A stretch of DNA of 64,000 nt from Bog-756 sp963699085 (GCA_963699085.1 CAVOTH010000003.1:496001-560000), one strand, 5' to 3'; shown: positions 17,002-25,876, counted from the first letter of the stretch. Notes: generated by a model not told the origin, from the letters alone. Numbers and translations: made by a program.

Positions 17002-17031
17002 TGTCCATACTATAGTCCAGACACTTGTCCA
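17002..17031. promoter_or_regulatory. Divergent promoter with TGTCCA-type operator
   Basis: TGTCCA at 17002-17007 and an imperfect CAGACA-CT-TGTCCA at 17018-17031 flank TACTATAGT, a -10-like core readable on both strands (TATAGT). The repeats match the arms of the palindromes at 2,699 and 10,025. A repressor here would block both arms of the cyp51 cluster at once. Confidence 0.6.
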
Positions 17032-17048
17032 GCAACGGGAGAGATCCA

Positions 17049-17963
17049 GTGTCCGCAGAAGAACACGCACCGGCAAGTGCGCCGGGTGATGGGACCGGCC
17101 TGACGATCGGGGTGATCGGGCTCGGCTCCATCGGGGACGGTGTCGCCGCGAGTGTCCACGCCGCCGGACTCCCCCTCGTGGTGTGCGACGTCCGCGCCGA
17201 GGCGACCGATCGCCACGCCGGGTACGCCACCGTCACGGTGTCGCCGGCCGAAGTGGCCAGAGCCTCCGATGTGGTCGTCGTGGCCGTGGTCAACGACGAG
17301 CAGGTCCATTCCGTGCTGTCGGGGTCCGAGGGTGCGCTCGCCGCCGGCGGTCCGGGCACCACCTTCGTGGTCGTGAGCACGATCACCACGGCCTGTGTGG
17401 CGGCCATCGGAGCCGAGGCCGCCGGCCTCGGGGTCCCGCTGCTCGACTGCGGGGTGAGCGGTGGCCCGAGTGCTGCGGCCAGCGGTCAGCTCGTGTGCAT
17501 GGTCGGGGGCGACCAACAGGTCGTCGACCGGCTGGCCCCGTTGTTCGACGCCATCGGCTCGCTCACCGTCACCATGGGACCCTTCGGCACTGGGCTCGCC
17601 GCCAAATTGGCCCGCAATCTCGTGCAATACGGCAGTTGGCTGGCGGCCTACGAGGCTCAGGTGCTGGCCGAGGCGGCGGGCATCGAACTACCCAGGTTGG
17701 CCCAGGTCATCAAAGCCAGCGACGCCCTGATCGGGGGTGCCTCGACCTTGATGTTCCGCTCCACCGTGGCGCCGTTCACCGATGCCGACGACCGGGGCCT
17801 GGTGCAGGCGATGCAGGCCGCCGCCAACCTGGCCCACAAGGACCTGCAGGCGGCCGTGGCCCTGGCCGGAGATCTGGACATGACTCTGCCGCTGGCGTCG
17901 ATGGCTGACGCGCGCTGTGATGACATCTTCGGCGTGCGCAAATCCGAGAAGGCCGGGCGATGA
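17049..17963 (+). CDS. NAD(P)-dependent beta-hydroxyacid dehydrogenase (Rv0770-like)
   Basis: A 304-residue protein of the 3-hydroxyisobutyrate/6-phosphogluconate dehydrogenase family. Rossmann motif GLGSIG at 24-29; substrate loop DCGVSGGPSAA around 145-155; the catalytic lysine lies in GLAAKLARN. GTG at 17049 follows GGGAGAG by 5 nt. The homologous gene in the mycobacterial cyp51 region is Rv0770. It heads the rightward operon and overlaps the aldehyde dehydrogenase start by 4 nt. Substrate unknown; oxidation of a side-chain hydroxyl is possible. Confidence 0.88.
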   Translation: MSAEEHAPASAPGDGTGLTIGVIGLGSIGDGVAASVHAAGLPLVVCDVRAEATDRHAGYATVTVSPAEVARASDVVVVAVVNDEQVHSVLSGSEGALAAGGPGTTFVVVSTITTACVAAIGAEAAGLGVPLLDCGVSGGPSAAASGQLVCMVGGDQQVVDRLAPLFDAIGSLTVTMGPFGTGLAAKLARNLVQYGSWLAAYEAQVLAEAAGIELPRLAQVIKASDALIGGASTLMFRSTVAPFTDADDRGLVQAMQAAANLAHKDLQAAVALAGDLDMTLPLASMADARCDDIFGVRKSEKAGR

Positions 17964-19441
17964 GCACAGTGGACACGACCAAGATCGTCGGCGAGGAGCG
18001 GCTGCTCATCGACGGCGAGCTCCGGCCGGCAGTGTCGGGGCGGGTTTTCGAGACGGTGAACCCGGCGACCGGAGAAGTGCTCGGGGTGGTGGCCGACGGC
18101 GACGCCACCGACATGGACGCCGCCATTTCCGCCGCCCGTCGCGCCTTCGATACGACCGACTGGTCGACCGACGTGGCCCGCCGGGTGAGCGGACTCCGTC
18201 AGCTGCAGCAGGCGTTCGAGCGCCACGCCGACGAGATCCGGGCCATGACCGTGGCCGAGGCCGGCTCCCCGCTGTCGCTCACCTACTCCGCCCAGCTCGA
18301 CTCCCCGGTCGGGTCGCTCGGCTGGGTGGCCGACCTGGCCGAGTCCTATGAGTGGGAGACCGACCTGGGGAACGCCGAGCCCCTCGGGATCCCCTCCCAT
18401 CGGTGGGTACGCCGGGAGGCGACCGGCGTGGTCGGGGCGATCACCCCGTGGAACGTGCCTCACCAGATCAACCTGGCCAAGCTCGGCCCCGCTCTCGCCG
18501 CCGGCAACACCGTCGTCCTCAAGCCGGCGCCCGACACGCCGTGGTGCGCCACGGTGCTCGGACGATTGATCGCCGAGGAGACGGACATCCCGCCTGGCGT
18601 GGTCAACATCGTCCCTTCGTCCGACCACGCACTCGGCGCCATCCTCTCCACCGACCATCGGGTGGATCAGGTCAGCTTCACCGGGTCGACGGCCACCGGG
18701 CGCAAGGTCATGGCCTCGGCGGCAGAATCGGTGAAGAAGGTCTTCCTGGAGCTCGGCGGCAAGTCGGCATTCGTGATCCTGGACGACGCCGACCTGCGCG
18801 GTGCGTGCGCCACGGCCGCCTTCACCGTGTGCACCCATGCCGGGCAGGGGTGCGCCATCACCACCCGGATGATCGTGCCCCGGCGTCTGTTCGACGAAGC
18901 CGTCGACTCGACGTCGAGGGTGATGGCCAAGCTGCCCGCCGGCGACCCGACCGATCCCGGCACGATCTGCGGCCCGCTGATCAGCGCCCGCCAACGCGAC
19001 CGGGTCGAGGGCTACCTGGCGCTCGCCACCGAGGAGGGTGGCTCGGTGGTGCTCGGCGGCGGCCGACCCGACGGGCTGGAGAGAGGCTTCTTCGTGGAGC
19101 CGACCCTGATCGTGGGTGTGCCCAACTCGGCCCGGGTGGCGCAGGAGGAGATCTTCGGACCGGTCCTGGTGGTGATTCCCCACGACGGTGATGACGATGC
19201 CGTGGCCCTGGCCAACGACTCGTCCTACGGCCTGTCCGGCTCGGTGTGGTCGGCCGACCGGGACCGGGCGGTGGCCGTGTCCAACCGGATCCGCACCGGC
19301 ACCATCGGGGTCAACGGTGGCCTCTGGTTCAGTCCCGACGTGCCGTTCGGGGGGTATAGACAGTCGGGCGTTGGACGCGAGTCCGGAGTTGCGGGATTCG
19401 AGGAGTACCTGGAGATCAAGTCCCTGGCCGAACCGGCATAG
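17960..19441 (+). CDS. NAD-dependent aldehyde dehydrogenase (AldA/Rv0768-like)
   Basis: A 493-residue ALDH with all key residues: N165 (TPWN), K188, general base E264 (LELGGKS) and nucleophile C298 (HAGQGCAITTR). It should oxidise an aldehyde to a carboxylic acid. In the CYP51 reaction the leaving methyl is first oxidised to alcohol and aldehyde, so an aldehyde intermediate or product from one of the P450s is a possible substrate; this is inference. Same family as mycobacterial aldA (Rv0768), which is the first gene right of the TetR there; here it is second, so gene order differs. ATG overlaps the previous stop (ATGA). Confidence 0.92.
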   Translation: MSTVDTTKIVGEERLLIDGELRPAVSGRVFETVNPATGEVLGVVADGDATDMDAAISAARRAFDTTDWSTDVARRVSGLRQLQQAFERHADEIRAMTVAEAGSPLSLTYSAQLDSPVGSLGWVADLAESYEWETDLGNAEPLGIPSHRWVRREATGVVGAITPWNVPHQINLAKLGPALAAGNTVVLKPAPDTPWCATVLGRLIAEETDIPPGVVNIVPSSDHALGAILSTDHRVDQVSFTGSTATGRKVMASAAESVKKVFLELGGKSAFVILDDADLRGACATAAFTVCTHAGQGCAITTRMIVPRRLFDEAVDSTSRVMAKLPAGDPTDPGTICGPLISARQRDRVEGYLALATEEGGSVVLGGGRPDGLERGFFVEPTLIVGVPNSARVAQEEIFGPVLVVIPHDGDDDAVALANDSSYGLSGSVWSADRDRAVAVSNRIRTGTIGVNGGLWFSPDVPFGGYRQSGVGRESGVAGFEEYLEIKSLAEPA

Positions 19442-19489
19442 CGGTGGATCGTCCGACGGGGAGCGCCCACGGGAATGGAGACACGATGA

Positions 19490-19888
19490 GTGACGCAGCC
19501 GGCTGAGCCACGCGCCGCGGGCATGGCCAAGATGGATGAGGTCTACGGCTTCTCGGTGGACCCCGACACCGTCGAAGGACCATATGTGGATTTCACCGTC
19601 GACCACCTGTTCGGCGCGGTGTGGACCCGGGAGGCCCTCGACATCCGCGACCGCCGGATGCTGACCATCGGGGTGCTGGCCGCGCTCGGCCAGGCGCCAC
19701 TGCTCGAGATCCAGTTCGGTTCCGCCCTCGACCGGGGCGAGCTGACCGAGGAACAGGTCAGGGAAGTCGTCCTCCACCTCGCCCATTACATCGGCTGGCC
19801 GCTGTCGACCGGGGTCAACGCCGGCGCCGAGAAGATCATCGCCCAGCGGCACAAGTCTGCCGCCACCACGTCCACCGAGGAGTCCTGA
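19490..19888 (+). CDS. Carboxymuconolactone decarboxylase-family protein (Rv0771-like)
   Basis: A 132-residue all-helical protein of the CMD/AhpD fold: RDRRMLTIGVLAALGQ ... ELTEEQVREVVLHLAHYIGWP. It lacks the CxxC pair of AhpD, so peroxidase chemistry is unlikely; a decarboxylase or hydrolase-like role fits. GTG at 19490 is the probable start; the overlapping ATG at 19486 opens a frame that stops after six codons. The mycobacterial equivalent Rv0771 closes the same cluster. It sits 48 nt after the aldehyde dehydrogenase and 2 nt before the SDR. Confidence 0.82.
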   Translation: MTQPAEPRAAGMAKMDEVYGFSVDPDTVEGPYVDFTVDHLFGAVWTREALDIRDRRMLTIGVLAALGQAPLLEIQFGSALDRGELTEEQVREVVLHLAHYIGWPLSTGVNAGAEKIIAQRHKSAATTSTEES

Positions 19889-19890
19889 CC

Positions 19891-20667
19891 GTGACCGACG
19901 CCCACCCCACCATCACCTTCGACTTCACCGGCAAGGTGGCCATCGTGACCGGATCGGCCGGTGGCATCGGGCAGGCCTACGCCGAGGCGTTAGCGGCGGC
20001 GGGCGCCGCTGTGGTCGTCGCCGACATCGACGCCGAGCGGGCGTCGGCCGTGGCGGAGCGGATCCGGGCGTCGGGGGGATCGGCCATCGGGGTGGTCGTG
20101 GACGTCGCCGATCCCCAGTCGGCCGAGGCCATGGCTGCCGCTGCTGTCGCCGAGTTCGGAGGCATCGACTTCCTGGTCAACAACGCCGCAATCTTCGGTG
20201 GCATGAAGCTCGACCTGTTGCTCACCGTGGACTGGGAGTACCTCAACCGGTTCCTGTCGGTGAACATGCTGGGTGCCCTCAACTGCGTCCGGGCCTGCTA
20301 CCCGGCCATGAACGAGCGTGGTGGCGGCGCCATCGTCAACCAGTCGTCGACGGCCGCCTATCTGTACGCCGGGTTCTACGGGTTGGCCAAGGCCGGGGTG
20401 AATTCGATCACCCAGCAGCTGGCCCACGAGCTCGGAGGTTCCGGAATCCGGACCAACGCCATCGCACCCGGTCCGATCGACACCGAGGCGTCGCGTACCG
20501 TGGTCCCCGATGCCTTCATGAAGCCGATCCTGGCCGGGCTCGCCCTCAAGCGGATGGGGGAGACCTCGGACCTGGTGGGTATGTGCCTCTTCCTGCTGTC
20601 CGACGAGGCGTCGTGGATCACCGGACACGTGTTCAACGTCGACGGGGGCCAAGTGGTGCGCCCGTGA
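19891..20667 (+). CDS. Short-chain dehydrogenase/reductase (Rv0769-like)
   Basis: A 258-residue SDR with TGSAGGIG (cofactor), NNAA, catalytic serine in NQSSTAAYL, and Y-x3-K in FYGLAKAGV. The late segment IRTNAIAPGPIDTEA and the C-terminal GHVFNVDGGQVVRP are typical of the FabG-like group. GTG at 19891 follows GAGGAGTCCTGACC. Corresponds by family and cluster membership to mycobacterial Rv0769. Last of the four genes shared with that region; the following enoyl-CoA hydratase, 34 nt on, is likely still on the same mRNA. Confidence 0.88.
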   Translation: MTDAHPTITFDFTGKVAIVTGSAGGIGQAYAEALAAAGAAVVVADIDAERASAVAERIRASGGSAIGVVVDVADPQSAEAMAAAAVAEFGGIDFLVNNAAIFGGMKLDLLLTVDWEYLNRFLSVNMLGALNCVRACYPAMNERGGGAIVNQSSTAAYLYAGFYGLAKAGVNSITQQLAHELGGSGIRTNAIAPGPIDTEASRTVVPDAFMKPILAGLALKRMGETSDLVGMCLFLLSDEASWITGHVFNVDGGQVVRP

Positions 20668-20701
20668 CGCCGCCCTATGGATGGGACCGGGGAGGGAACC
20701 G

Positions 20702-21479
20702 GTGAGCGGCCCGCCCGACGAACACCGGATCGAACTCGAGTTCTTCGACCAGGTCCTGGTGATCGCCTTCGACCGTCCCCAGGTCCGCAACGCGTTCGAT
20801 TCGGCCATGTACCGGGCGGTGGCGGGGGCCCTGGCGGGCGCGCTCGAGGACGACGAGGTCCATGCGGTCGTATTGACCGGACGCGGGCGCGGCATTCACC
20901 TCCGGCCAGGACCTCAGGGAGATGGCCGCCATCGCCACCGGTGACACCGGCCTCGGCACCGGTCTCGGGTTCCAGGATCTGCTCGATCTGCTGATGCGCT
21001 TCGAAAAGCCACTGCTGGCCGCCGTGCACGGCGTCGGCATGGGCCTCGGTTGCTCGATCCTCGGCCACGTCGACCTGGTGCTGATGGACGAGCACGCACG
21101 ACTCCGCGTCCCGTTCGCCGAAATGGGGGTTCCGCCCGAGGCGGGCTCCAGTGTGCTCCTGCCGCTTCGGATGGGATGGCAGCAGGCGTCGGCCGCGTTG
21201 CTGGCCTCGGAATGGATCACCGCGGATGTGGCGGTGGCGTCGGGCCTGGCGCTGCGCACCTGCCCGGAGGGGACGGTGTTCGCCGAGACGCTGGCACTGG
21301 CGCAGACGATCGCGTCGTTCCCGCCCCACGCCACCCGGGAGATCAAGCGCCTGATGCTGTCCGGCCGGGGTACGGCGGTGGCTGATGCACGACGACGCGA
21401 GGAGGCGGCCTTCGCCGCTCTGTTCGCCGACCCGTCGAAAAATCCCGGGGCCGAACTCGCCGCCGGGCTCGGGGACTGA
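20702..21479 (+). pseudogene. Enoyl-CoA hydratase/isomerase, one-base frameshift near 20,890
   Basis: The two halves together make one crotonase of about 258 residues. Frame 1 (from GTG 20702, after GGAGGGAACC) runs through FDRPQVRNAFDSAMYRA and VVLTGRGR; the frame then shifts by one base so that AFTSGQDLREMAA and the rest continue in frame 2 to 21479. An extra G in GGGCGCGGCATTC (about 20,888-20,893) explains it. The oxyanion-hole region (AFTSGQDL) and GMGLGCSILGHVDLV are intact. The enzyme would hydrate or isomerise an unsaturated acyl-CoA. Sequence conservation on both sides favours a base-call error over true decay. Confidence 0.85.
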
Positions 21480-21484
21480 GCGCG

Positions 21485-22339
21485 GTGCGTCTCGGCGTCA
21501 CCTGCTTCCTGACCGATCGCGACCTGCCGCCGGCCGAGCTGGCCGAGGCCGCCGAGAGCAGGGGCTTCACCTCTCTCTACCTGCCCGAGCACACCCACCT
21601 CCCGGTGAAGGCCGACACCCCGCCGGGCCTGGTCGAAGGTGTCCGGATCGACGACTACAAGCGGAGCCTCGACCCATTCGTCGCGCTGGCCACTGCGGTG
21701 CCGGTGACGACGACACTGCTGCTCGGGACCGGGGTGGTGCTTGCCGCCCAGCATGATCCGATCGTGTTGGCCAAGCAGGTGGCCACCCTCGACCACCTGA
21801 GCGGTGGCCGGGCCGTCCTGGGGATCGGTTTCGGCTGGAACCGGGTCGAAGCCGCCGATCACGGGGTGGACTTCGCCGACCGCCGACGGGTGGCCAGGGA
21901 ACACGTGCTGTGCATGCAGGCCCTCTGGCGTGACGAACAGGCCGAGTATCACGGCGAGTTCGTCGATCTCGACCCGAGCTACAGCTGGCCGAAGCCTGTC
22001 CGGGGGCGGGTGCCGGTGCTGCTCGGGGGCCTGCCGACCCCGGGCAACTTCGCCGCCATCGCCGAGTACGGCGACGGGTGGATGCCCGTCGGCGGCTCCG
22101 GGCTGGGCGATGCCATACCCGAACTGCGCCGCACCGTGGAGGACTCCGGGCGGGATCCGGACCAGATCCGGGTGGTGCCCTTCGGCACGATCCCGACCGG
22201 GGAGAAGCTCGAGTACTTCGCCAGCCTCGGCGTCGGCGAGGTCGTGCTCCGTGTGCCCGGTGGTGACCGGTCTGCGGTCCTCGCCGTACTCGACGCCTAC
22301 GCCGTCTTCACCGACCGGTTCGGGGGCGACGATGGTTGA
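21485..22339 (+). CDS. LLM-class (F420-dependent type) oxidoreductase
   Basis: A 284-residue TIM-barrel protein of the luciferase-like superfamily, in the actinobacterial group that mostly uses coenzyme F420. Features: start VRLGVTCFLTDRDLPP, the YLPEHTHLP strand, TTLLLGTGVV, DHLSGGRAVLGIGFGWNR (a hallmark), and RVPVLLGG. GTG at 21485 lies 6 nt after the enoyl-CoA hydratase stop, and the end overlaps the next gene by 8 nt, so it is inside an operon. Reaction not determinable; these enzymes often reduce or oxidise carbonyl or C=C bonds on lipids. Confidence 0.87.
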   Translation: MRLGVTCFLTDRDLPPAELAEAAESRGFTSLYLPEHTHLPVKADTPPGLVEGVRIDDYKRSLDPFVALATAVPVTTTLLLGTGVVLAAQHDPIVLAKQVATLDHLSGGRAVLGIGFGWNRVEAADHGVDFADRRRVAREHVLCMQALWRDEQAEYHGEFVDLDPSYSWPKPVRGRVPVLLGGLPTPGNFAAIAEYGDGWMPVGGSGLGDAIPELRRTVEDSGRDPDQIRVVPFGTIPTGEKLEYFASLGVGEVVLRVPGGDRSAVLAVLDAYAVFTDRFGGDDG

Positions 22340-23048
22340 GGGGGCGATGGCCGAGGATGTGCCCCGCCGGCCCGGCCCGCCCGGCCGTCCGTGGAGCGGT
22401 GGCGGTCGCGAGGAACTCGCCGACGCCGTACGCCGACTGATGGAGCTGACCGTCACCTCGGCACCCCCCGCGGGCCTGTTGGTCCGGGCCGCCGCCCAGG
22501 TGGAGGCCGTCTGCGACGGGCTCGAGTCGGCGGTGCCCGAGGATGCGGGGCCGGTGGCGAGATTCGCCGGGCACGACGTGGCACCCGATCAACCCTCCGG
22601 GTTGGCCGACGCCATGCCGTTCGACATGGTGTCGGGTCGGTGCAACCCGGTGGCCCCGCCGATCGAGCTCTGGTTCGATCCTCCGGTCGCCCGTGCCCGG
22701 GTCGTCTACGGCCCGTCCTTCGAGGGAGCACCGGGCATGGTCCACGGAGCGGCACTGGCTGCCGCTTTCGACATCGTCCTGACCGCCGCCAACGTCCTGG
22801 CCGATGCCGCCGGCCCTACAGTCGAGCTGACCATCCGTTACCGCAAGCCCACACTGATCGGTGTCGAGTCGCTGTTCGAGTCCGAGGTCACCGAGGTGAC
22901 CGACCGCCGCACCCACAGTCGGGGAGTGCTCCGACAGAACGGCGTGGTCACTGTCGAGGCGGTGGGGGAGTTCGTCAACATGGATCGCTCGCGGATCGCC
23001 GCCCTCCATCTCGAGCAGACCGACGGCGACGGCGGGGCAGCGCGATGA
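22332..23048 (+). CDS. Hotdog-fold thioesterase (PaaI/THEM4-like)
   Basis: A 238-residue protein. The hotdog domain occupies the second half: GAPGMVHGAALAAAFD (the H-G-x-x helix segment of PaaI-type thioesterases), then TIRYRKPTLIGVESLF and THSRGVLRQNGVVTVEAVGEFVN. The first ~100 residues are variable, as in many actinobacterial relatives. It should hydrolyse an acyl-CoA or aryl-CoA. ATG at 22332 overlaps the LLM oxidoreductase stop by 8 nt. Probably the last gene of the long rightward operon; the next gene has its own 105-nt leader. Confidence 0.82.
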   Translation: MVEGAMAEDVPRRPGPPGRPWSGGGREELADAVRRLMELTVTSAPPAGLLVRAAAQVEAVCDGLESAVPEDAGPVARFAGHDVAPDQPSGLADAMPFDMVSGRCNPVAPPIELWFDPPVARARVVYGPSFEGAPGMVHGAALAAAFDIVLTAANVLADAAGPTVELTIRYRKPTLIGVESLFESEVTEVTDRRTHSRGVLRQNGVVTVEAVGEFVNMDRSRIAALHLEQTDGDGGAAR

Positions 23049-23153
23049 GCCGCCACGCGGCGGGCGCCACGATTCTCTAGAGTTCAGATCGCATCACGCC
23101 GGGGGGACCAGGTCCGACACCTGCCGGTGCAGCCACTACAGGGGGAGATGACC

Positions 23154-24504
23154 ATGAGTCGAGCGTTCGACGGAACGACCACCAGGTGGGGTCGGCGTAC
23201 CGCCGTGTTGGCGGCAGCGGGCCTGGTACTGGCAGCCACGCTCACCGCCTGTTCCTCCACCAACTCCGCCACGGTGTCGACGACGGCGACCACGGGCACT
23301 TCCTCCACCACCGGCACCTCGGGGACCACCGGCATCCCGTCGTCGGCGTTCAGCGACACCACGGGGATCACGCCGACCACGGTGACGATCGGCAACGTGT
23401 CGACACTGTTCGCCGGACTGTTCAAAGGTGCGCTGGTCGGTACCGAGGCGTACGCCGACTACGTGAACTCCCACGGTGGGGTCAACGGTCGCCGGCTGGT
23501 CGTCGCCTCCTATGACGACGGATATCAGGGGGCCCCGAACAAGCAGGGGCATGAGCAGGTACTACAGAGTGACTTCGCCGCAGTGGGTGGGTTCTCCCTG
23601 CAGGACAGCTACGGCGAGACGGTGGTGGCGGCCAACCCGGGACTTCCCGATGTCACGGTGCCCCTCAGCCAGGCCCTGTCCGACCTGCCCAATGTTTTCA
23701 GCCCCGATCCGGGTGCCGTCGGGTGGCAGCTGGGCCCGCTCGAGTACTTCAAGTCGAAGTTCCCCCAGGATGTGAAAGGGGCCGGTGCCCTGATCGCCGA
23801 CCAGCCGTCGGCCATCACCAAGTGGGGTGGGGAGAAGGCGGCCATGCAGTCGATCGGGTACAAGGTCGTCTACGACCCACAGTTCGACATCACCACCACC
23901 AACTTCACCCAGTACGTGGTGGCCATGCGCCAGGCCGGGGTCAAGATCCTCTTCCTCGAACAGATGCCGGCCAACTACGCCAGCGCGGTGGTGAAGGCAC
24001 TGGATGAGCAGGACTACCACCCCCAGGTCGTCTTCGGCGTCTCCACCTACTCGGAGCAGCTGGTGCCCGACTCGGGAGGCGCCTCGGCCATCGACGGCGC
24101 CTACATGGAGGGATTGACGTCGCTGTTCCTCGGCGAGGACGCGTCCGACGATCCCGGCGGTCAACACCTTCTTGACCTGGGTCCAGAAGGCATCGCCCGG
24201 GTTCAATCCCGACCTGTACACGCTGTTCGGATGGCTCTCCGCCGAACTGTTCACGCAGGGCCTCAAGGCGGCGGGGGACCATCCGACCCGGGGTTCAGTG
24301 CTCGAGCAGCTCAAGAAGATCACCTCGTTCAACGGCGGCAACCTGATCGCCACCTCGAATCCGGCGGGCAAGGTTCCGGCCAATTGCTACGTGATCTCCC
24401 AGATCGTGCAGGGCAAGTTCCAGCGTCTCGACGACCCGCCGGTCGACGGACCGACCAACGGCTACCGGTGCGACGCGCCGTACTACTACTACCCGCCGAG
24501 GTAG
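23154..24504 (+). pseudogene. Branched-chain amino-acid-type ABC substrate-binding lipoprotein, frameshift near 24,150
   Basis: Type I periplasmic binding protein (Peripla_BP_6, LivJ-like). Signal peptide with lipobox LTAC (C33), then a Ser/Thr/Gly linker and DTTGITPTTVTIGNVSTLFAG, the start of the ligand domain. The frame shifts at about 24,150 (extra G after GCGTCCGAC); the C-terminal third (NTFLTWVQKASPGF ... CDAPYYYYPPR) continues one frame over to 24504. ATG at 23154 has AGGGGGAG 6 nt upstream. No permease or ATPase gene is in the window, so the transporter is incomplete here. Such proteins near steroid or lipid catabolic genes are common in this phylum. Error versus decay cannot be decided from sequence. 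Confidence 0.85.
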
Positions 24505-24548
24505 TGGCCGGAGCGCTTCGGTCGGGCCGTCCCTAGGCTGTCAGGACA

Positions 24549-25313
24549 ATGTGCGGAAGGATCGCCCTCTACTCCGAGCCGGATTTTCTGGCGCGGATAT
24601 TCGATGCCCAGTTGGCACTCGACCTTGACCCTGATGCGGGGCCGAGCTGGAACGTGGGGCCGACGTGTCCGGTCCTGGCTGTCACCGACGTCACCGACGG
24701 TGAAAGTTCCGCGGGCGCTGGCATCCACCGTGAAATCGGGCAGTACCGATGGGGCCTGGTGCCGTCGTGGGCCACGGACGCGACCATGGGGAACCGAACG
24801 TTCAACGCCCGGGCCGAGACGGTTGCATCCAAGCCGTCGTTCGGGGCGGCATTCACCTCCCGCCGGCTCGCCGTCGTGGCCGACGGCTTCTACGAGTGGC
24901 GGTCGGGTCCGGGATCCTCGAAACAGCCGTACTACTTCACCCGATCCGACGGGCAGCCACTGGCACTTGCCGGTCTGTGGGAGACGTGGTGGGGAGGACC
25001 GGGAGCCCGGGACACACCCAAAGCGGAGAGGTCGGTGCTGCGCACATGCGCCGTGATCACCACCGAGGCCGGGCAGGACATGGGTGACATCCATACGCGC
25101 ATGCCGGTCGTCCTCGAGCCCGAGGTGCTCGACGAGTGGCTCGACCCGGCCAACAAGGACACGCCCGAGCTGCAGTCACTGTTGGTTCCGTCGCCCGGGG
25201 GCACCCTGGTCCACCGGGCGGTGGGTCGTGAGGTCGGCAATGTGCGCAACGACGGACCGGAGTTGATCGAGGCGATGGCCGAGGATCGAGCCGTTCCTCA
25301 ACCACTCTTCTGA
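24549..25313 (+). CDS. SOS response-associated peptidase (SRAP, YedK/HMCES family)
   Basis: A 254-residue DNA-damage protein that crosslinks to abasic sites in single-stranded DNA through the N-terminal cysteine left after Met removal. MCGRIALYS gives C2; NARAETVASKP and VADGFYEWR supply the conserved Asn and Glu; HTRMPVVL holds the active-site His. A TAGGCT box at 24534-24539 ends 9 nt before ATG, suggesting a very short or absent leader. No LexA-box-like repeat is visible upstream. Single gene, followed 25 nt later by a cupin gene. Confidence 0.92.
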   Translation: MCGRIALYSEPDFLARIFDAQLALDLDPDAGPSWNVGPTCPVLAVTDVTDGESSAGAGIHREIGQYRWGLVPSWATDATMGNRTFNARAETVASKPSFGAAFTSRRLAVVADGFYEWRSGPGSSKQPYYFTRSDGQPLALAGLWETWWGGPGARDTPKAERSVLRTCAVITTEAGQDMGDIHTRMPVVLEPEVLDEWLDPANKDTPELQSLLVPSPGGTLVHRAVGREVGNVRNDGPELIEAMAEDRAVPQPLF

Positions 25314-25338
25314 ATCCTGCGCACTATCGTCGGCCCGC

Positions 25339-25875
25339 ATGGAGGATGGAGACCGGGCTGACGCCGGCCAGGGGTCCGGGCCCAAGGTGCCCGGATTGGA
25401 ACCGACCTTCCGCCACCTCGACGACCCGGACGTTCCCTGGCAGCAGGTGCGGGCTGTGCAGTTGGCCGACGGCACCGTGGCGTCGGTGTGGGAGAAATGG
25501 CTCGCCTTCTCCGCCGACCCGGTCTATCTGTCCCTGTACGCCCGATGGGATCCAGGGGTCATCCAGCGACGCCACGGGCACCTCAGTCCGCACGTCGTGA
25601 TGGTGCTCGAGGGGGAGATCACCTGTGGTGACCGGGCCTGCCCGGCCGGCACCCACATCGAGCTGCCTCAGGGAGCCGCATTCGGCCCGTTCGAGGCCGG
25701 GCCGGACGGAGCCCTGCTCTTCGAGGTCATGATGGGGGACCCCCGGGGTTGGGGCGACGATCCTGCGTCGTTCGATGGCCTGCTCGCTCGGCGGGGTGCG
25801 GTGGCCTTACCCGATCCCGAGATCGAACTGCCGGCGTGGCTGGAGGATCTGCGGGGGCGCTGGGTGGCTGAATGA
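25339..25875 (+). CDS. Cupin-domain protein
   Basis: A 178-residue single-domain cupin. RRHGHLSPHVVMVLEGEITCGD contains the first cupin motif with two histidines, and GTHIELPQGAAFGPFEAGPDGALLFEV the second motif (its metal His is replaced, so metal binding may be incomplete). It could be a dioxygenase, isomerase or sensor; no assignment is possible. ATG at 25339; a TATCGT box ends 8 nt upstream, consistent with leaderless expression. Convergent with rpsT. Confidence 0.75.
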   Translation: MEDGDRADAGQGSGPKVPGLEPTFRHLDDPDVPWQQVRAVQLADGTVASVWEKWLAFSADPVYLSLYARWDPGVIQRRHGHLSPHVVMVLEGEITCGDRACPAGTHIELPQGAAFGPFEAGPDGALLFEVMMGDPRGWGDDPASFDGLLARRGAVALPDPEIELPAWLEDLRGRWVAE

Positions 25876-25876
25876 A

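Noticed and set aside
19486..19506. ATG at 19486 as start of the CMD gene
   Set aside because: It reads only MSDAAG before a stop; GTG at 19490 opens the correct frame.
17657..19852. A 731-codon minus-strand frame opposite the dehydrogenase genes
   Set aside because: The plus strand carries clear aldehyde and hydroxyacid dehydrogenases with all catalytic residues; the antisense product is His/Gly/Arg-rich without any motif.
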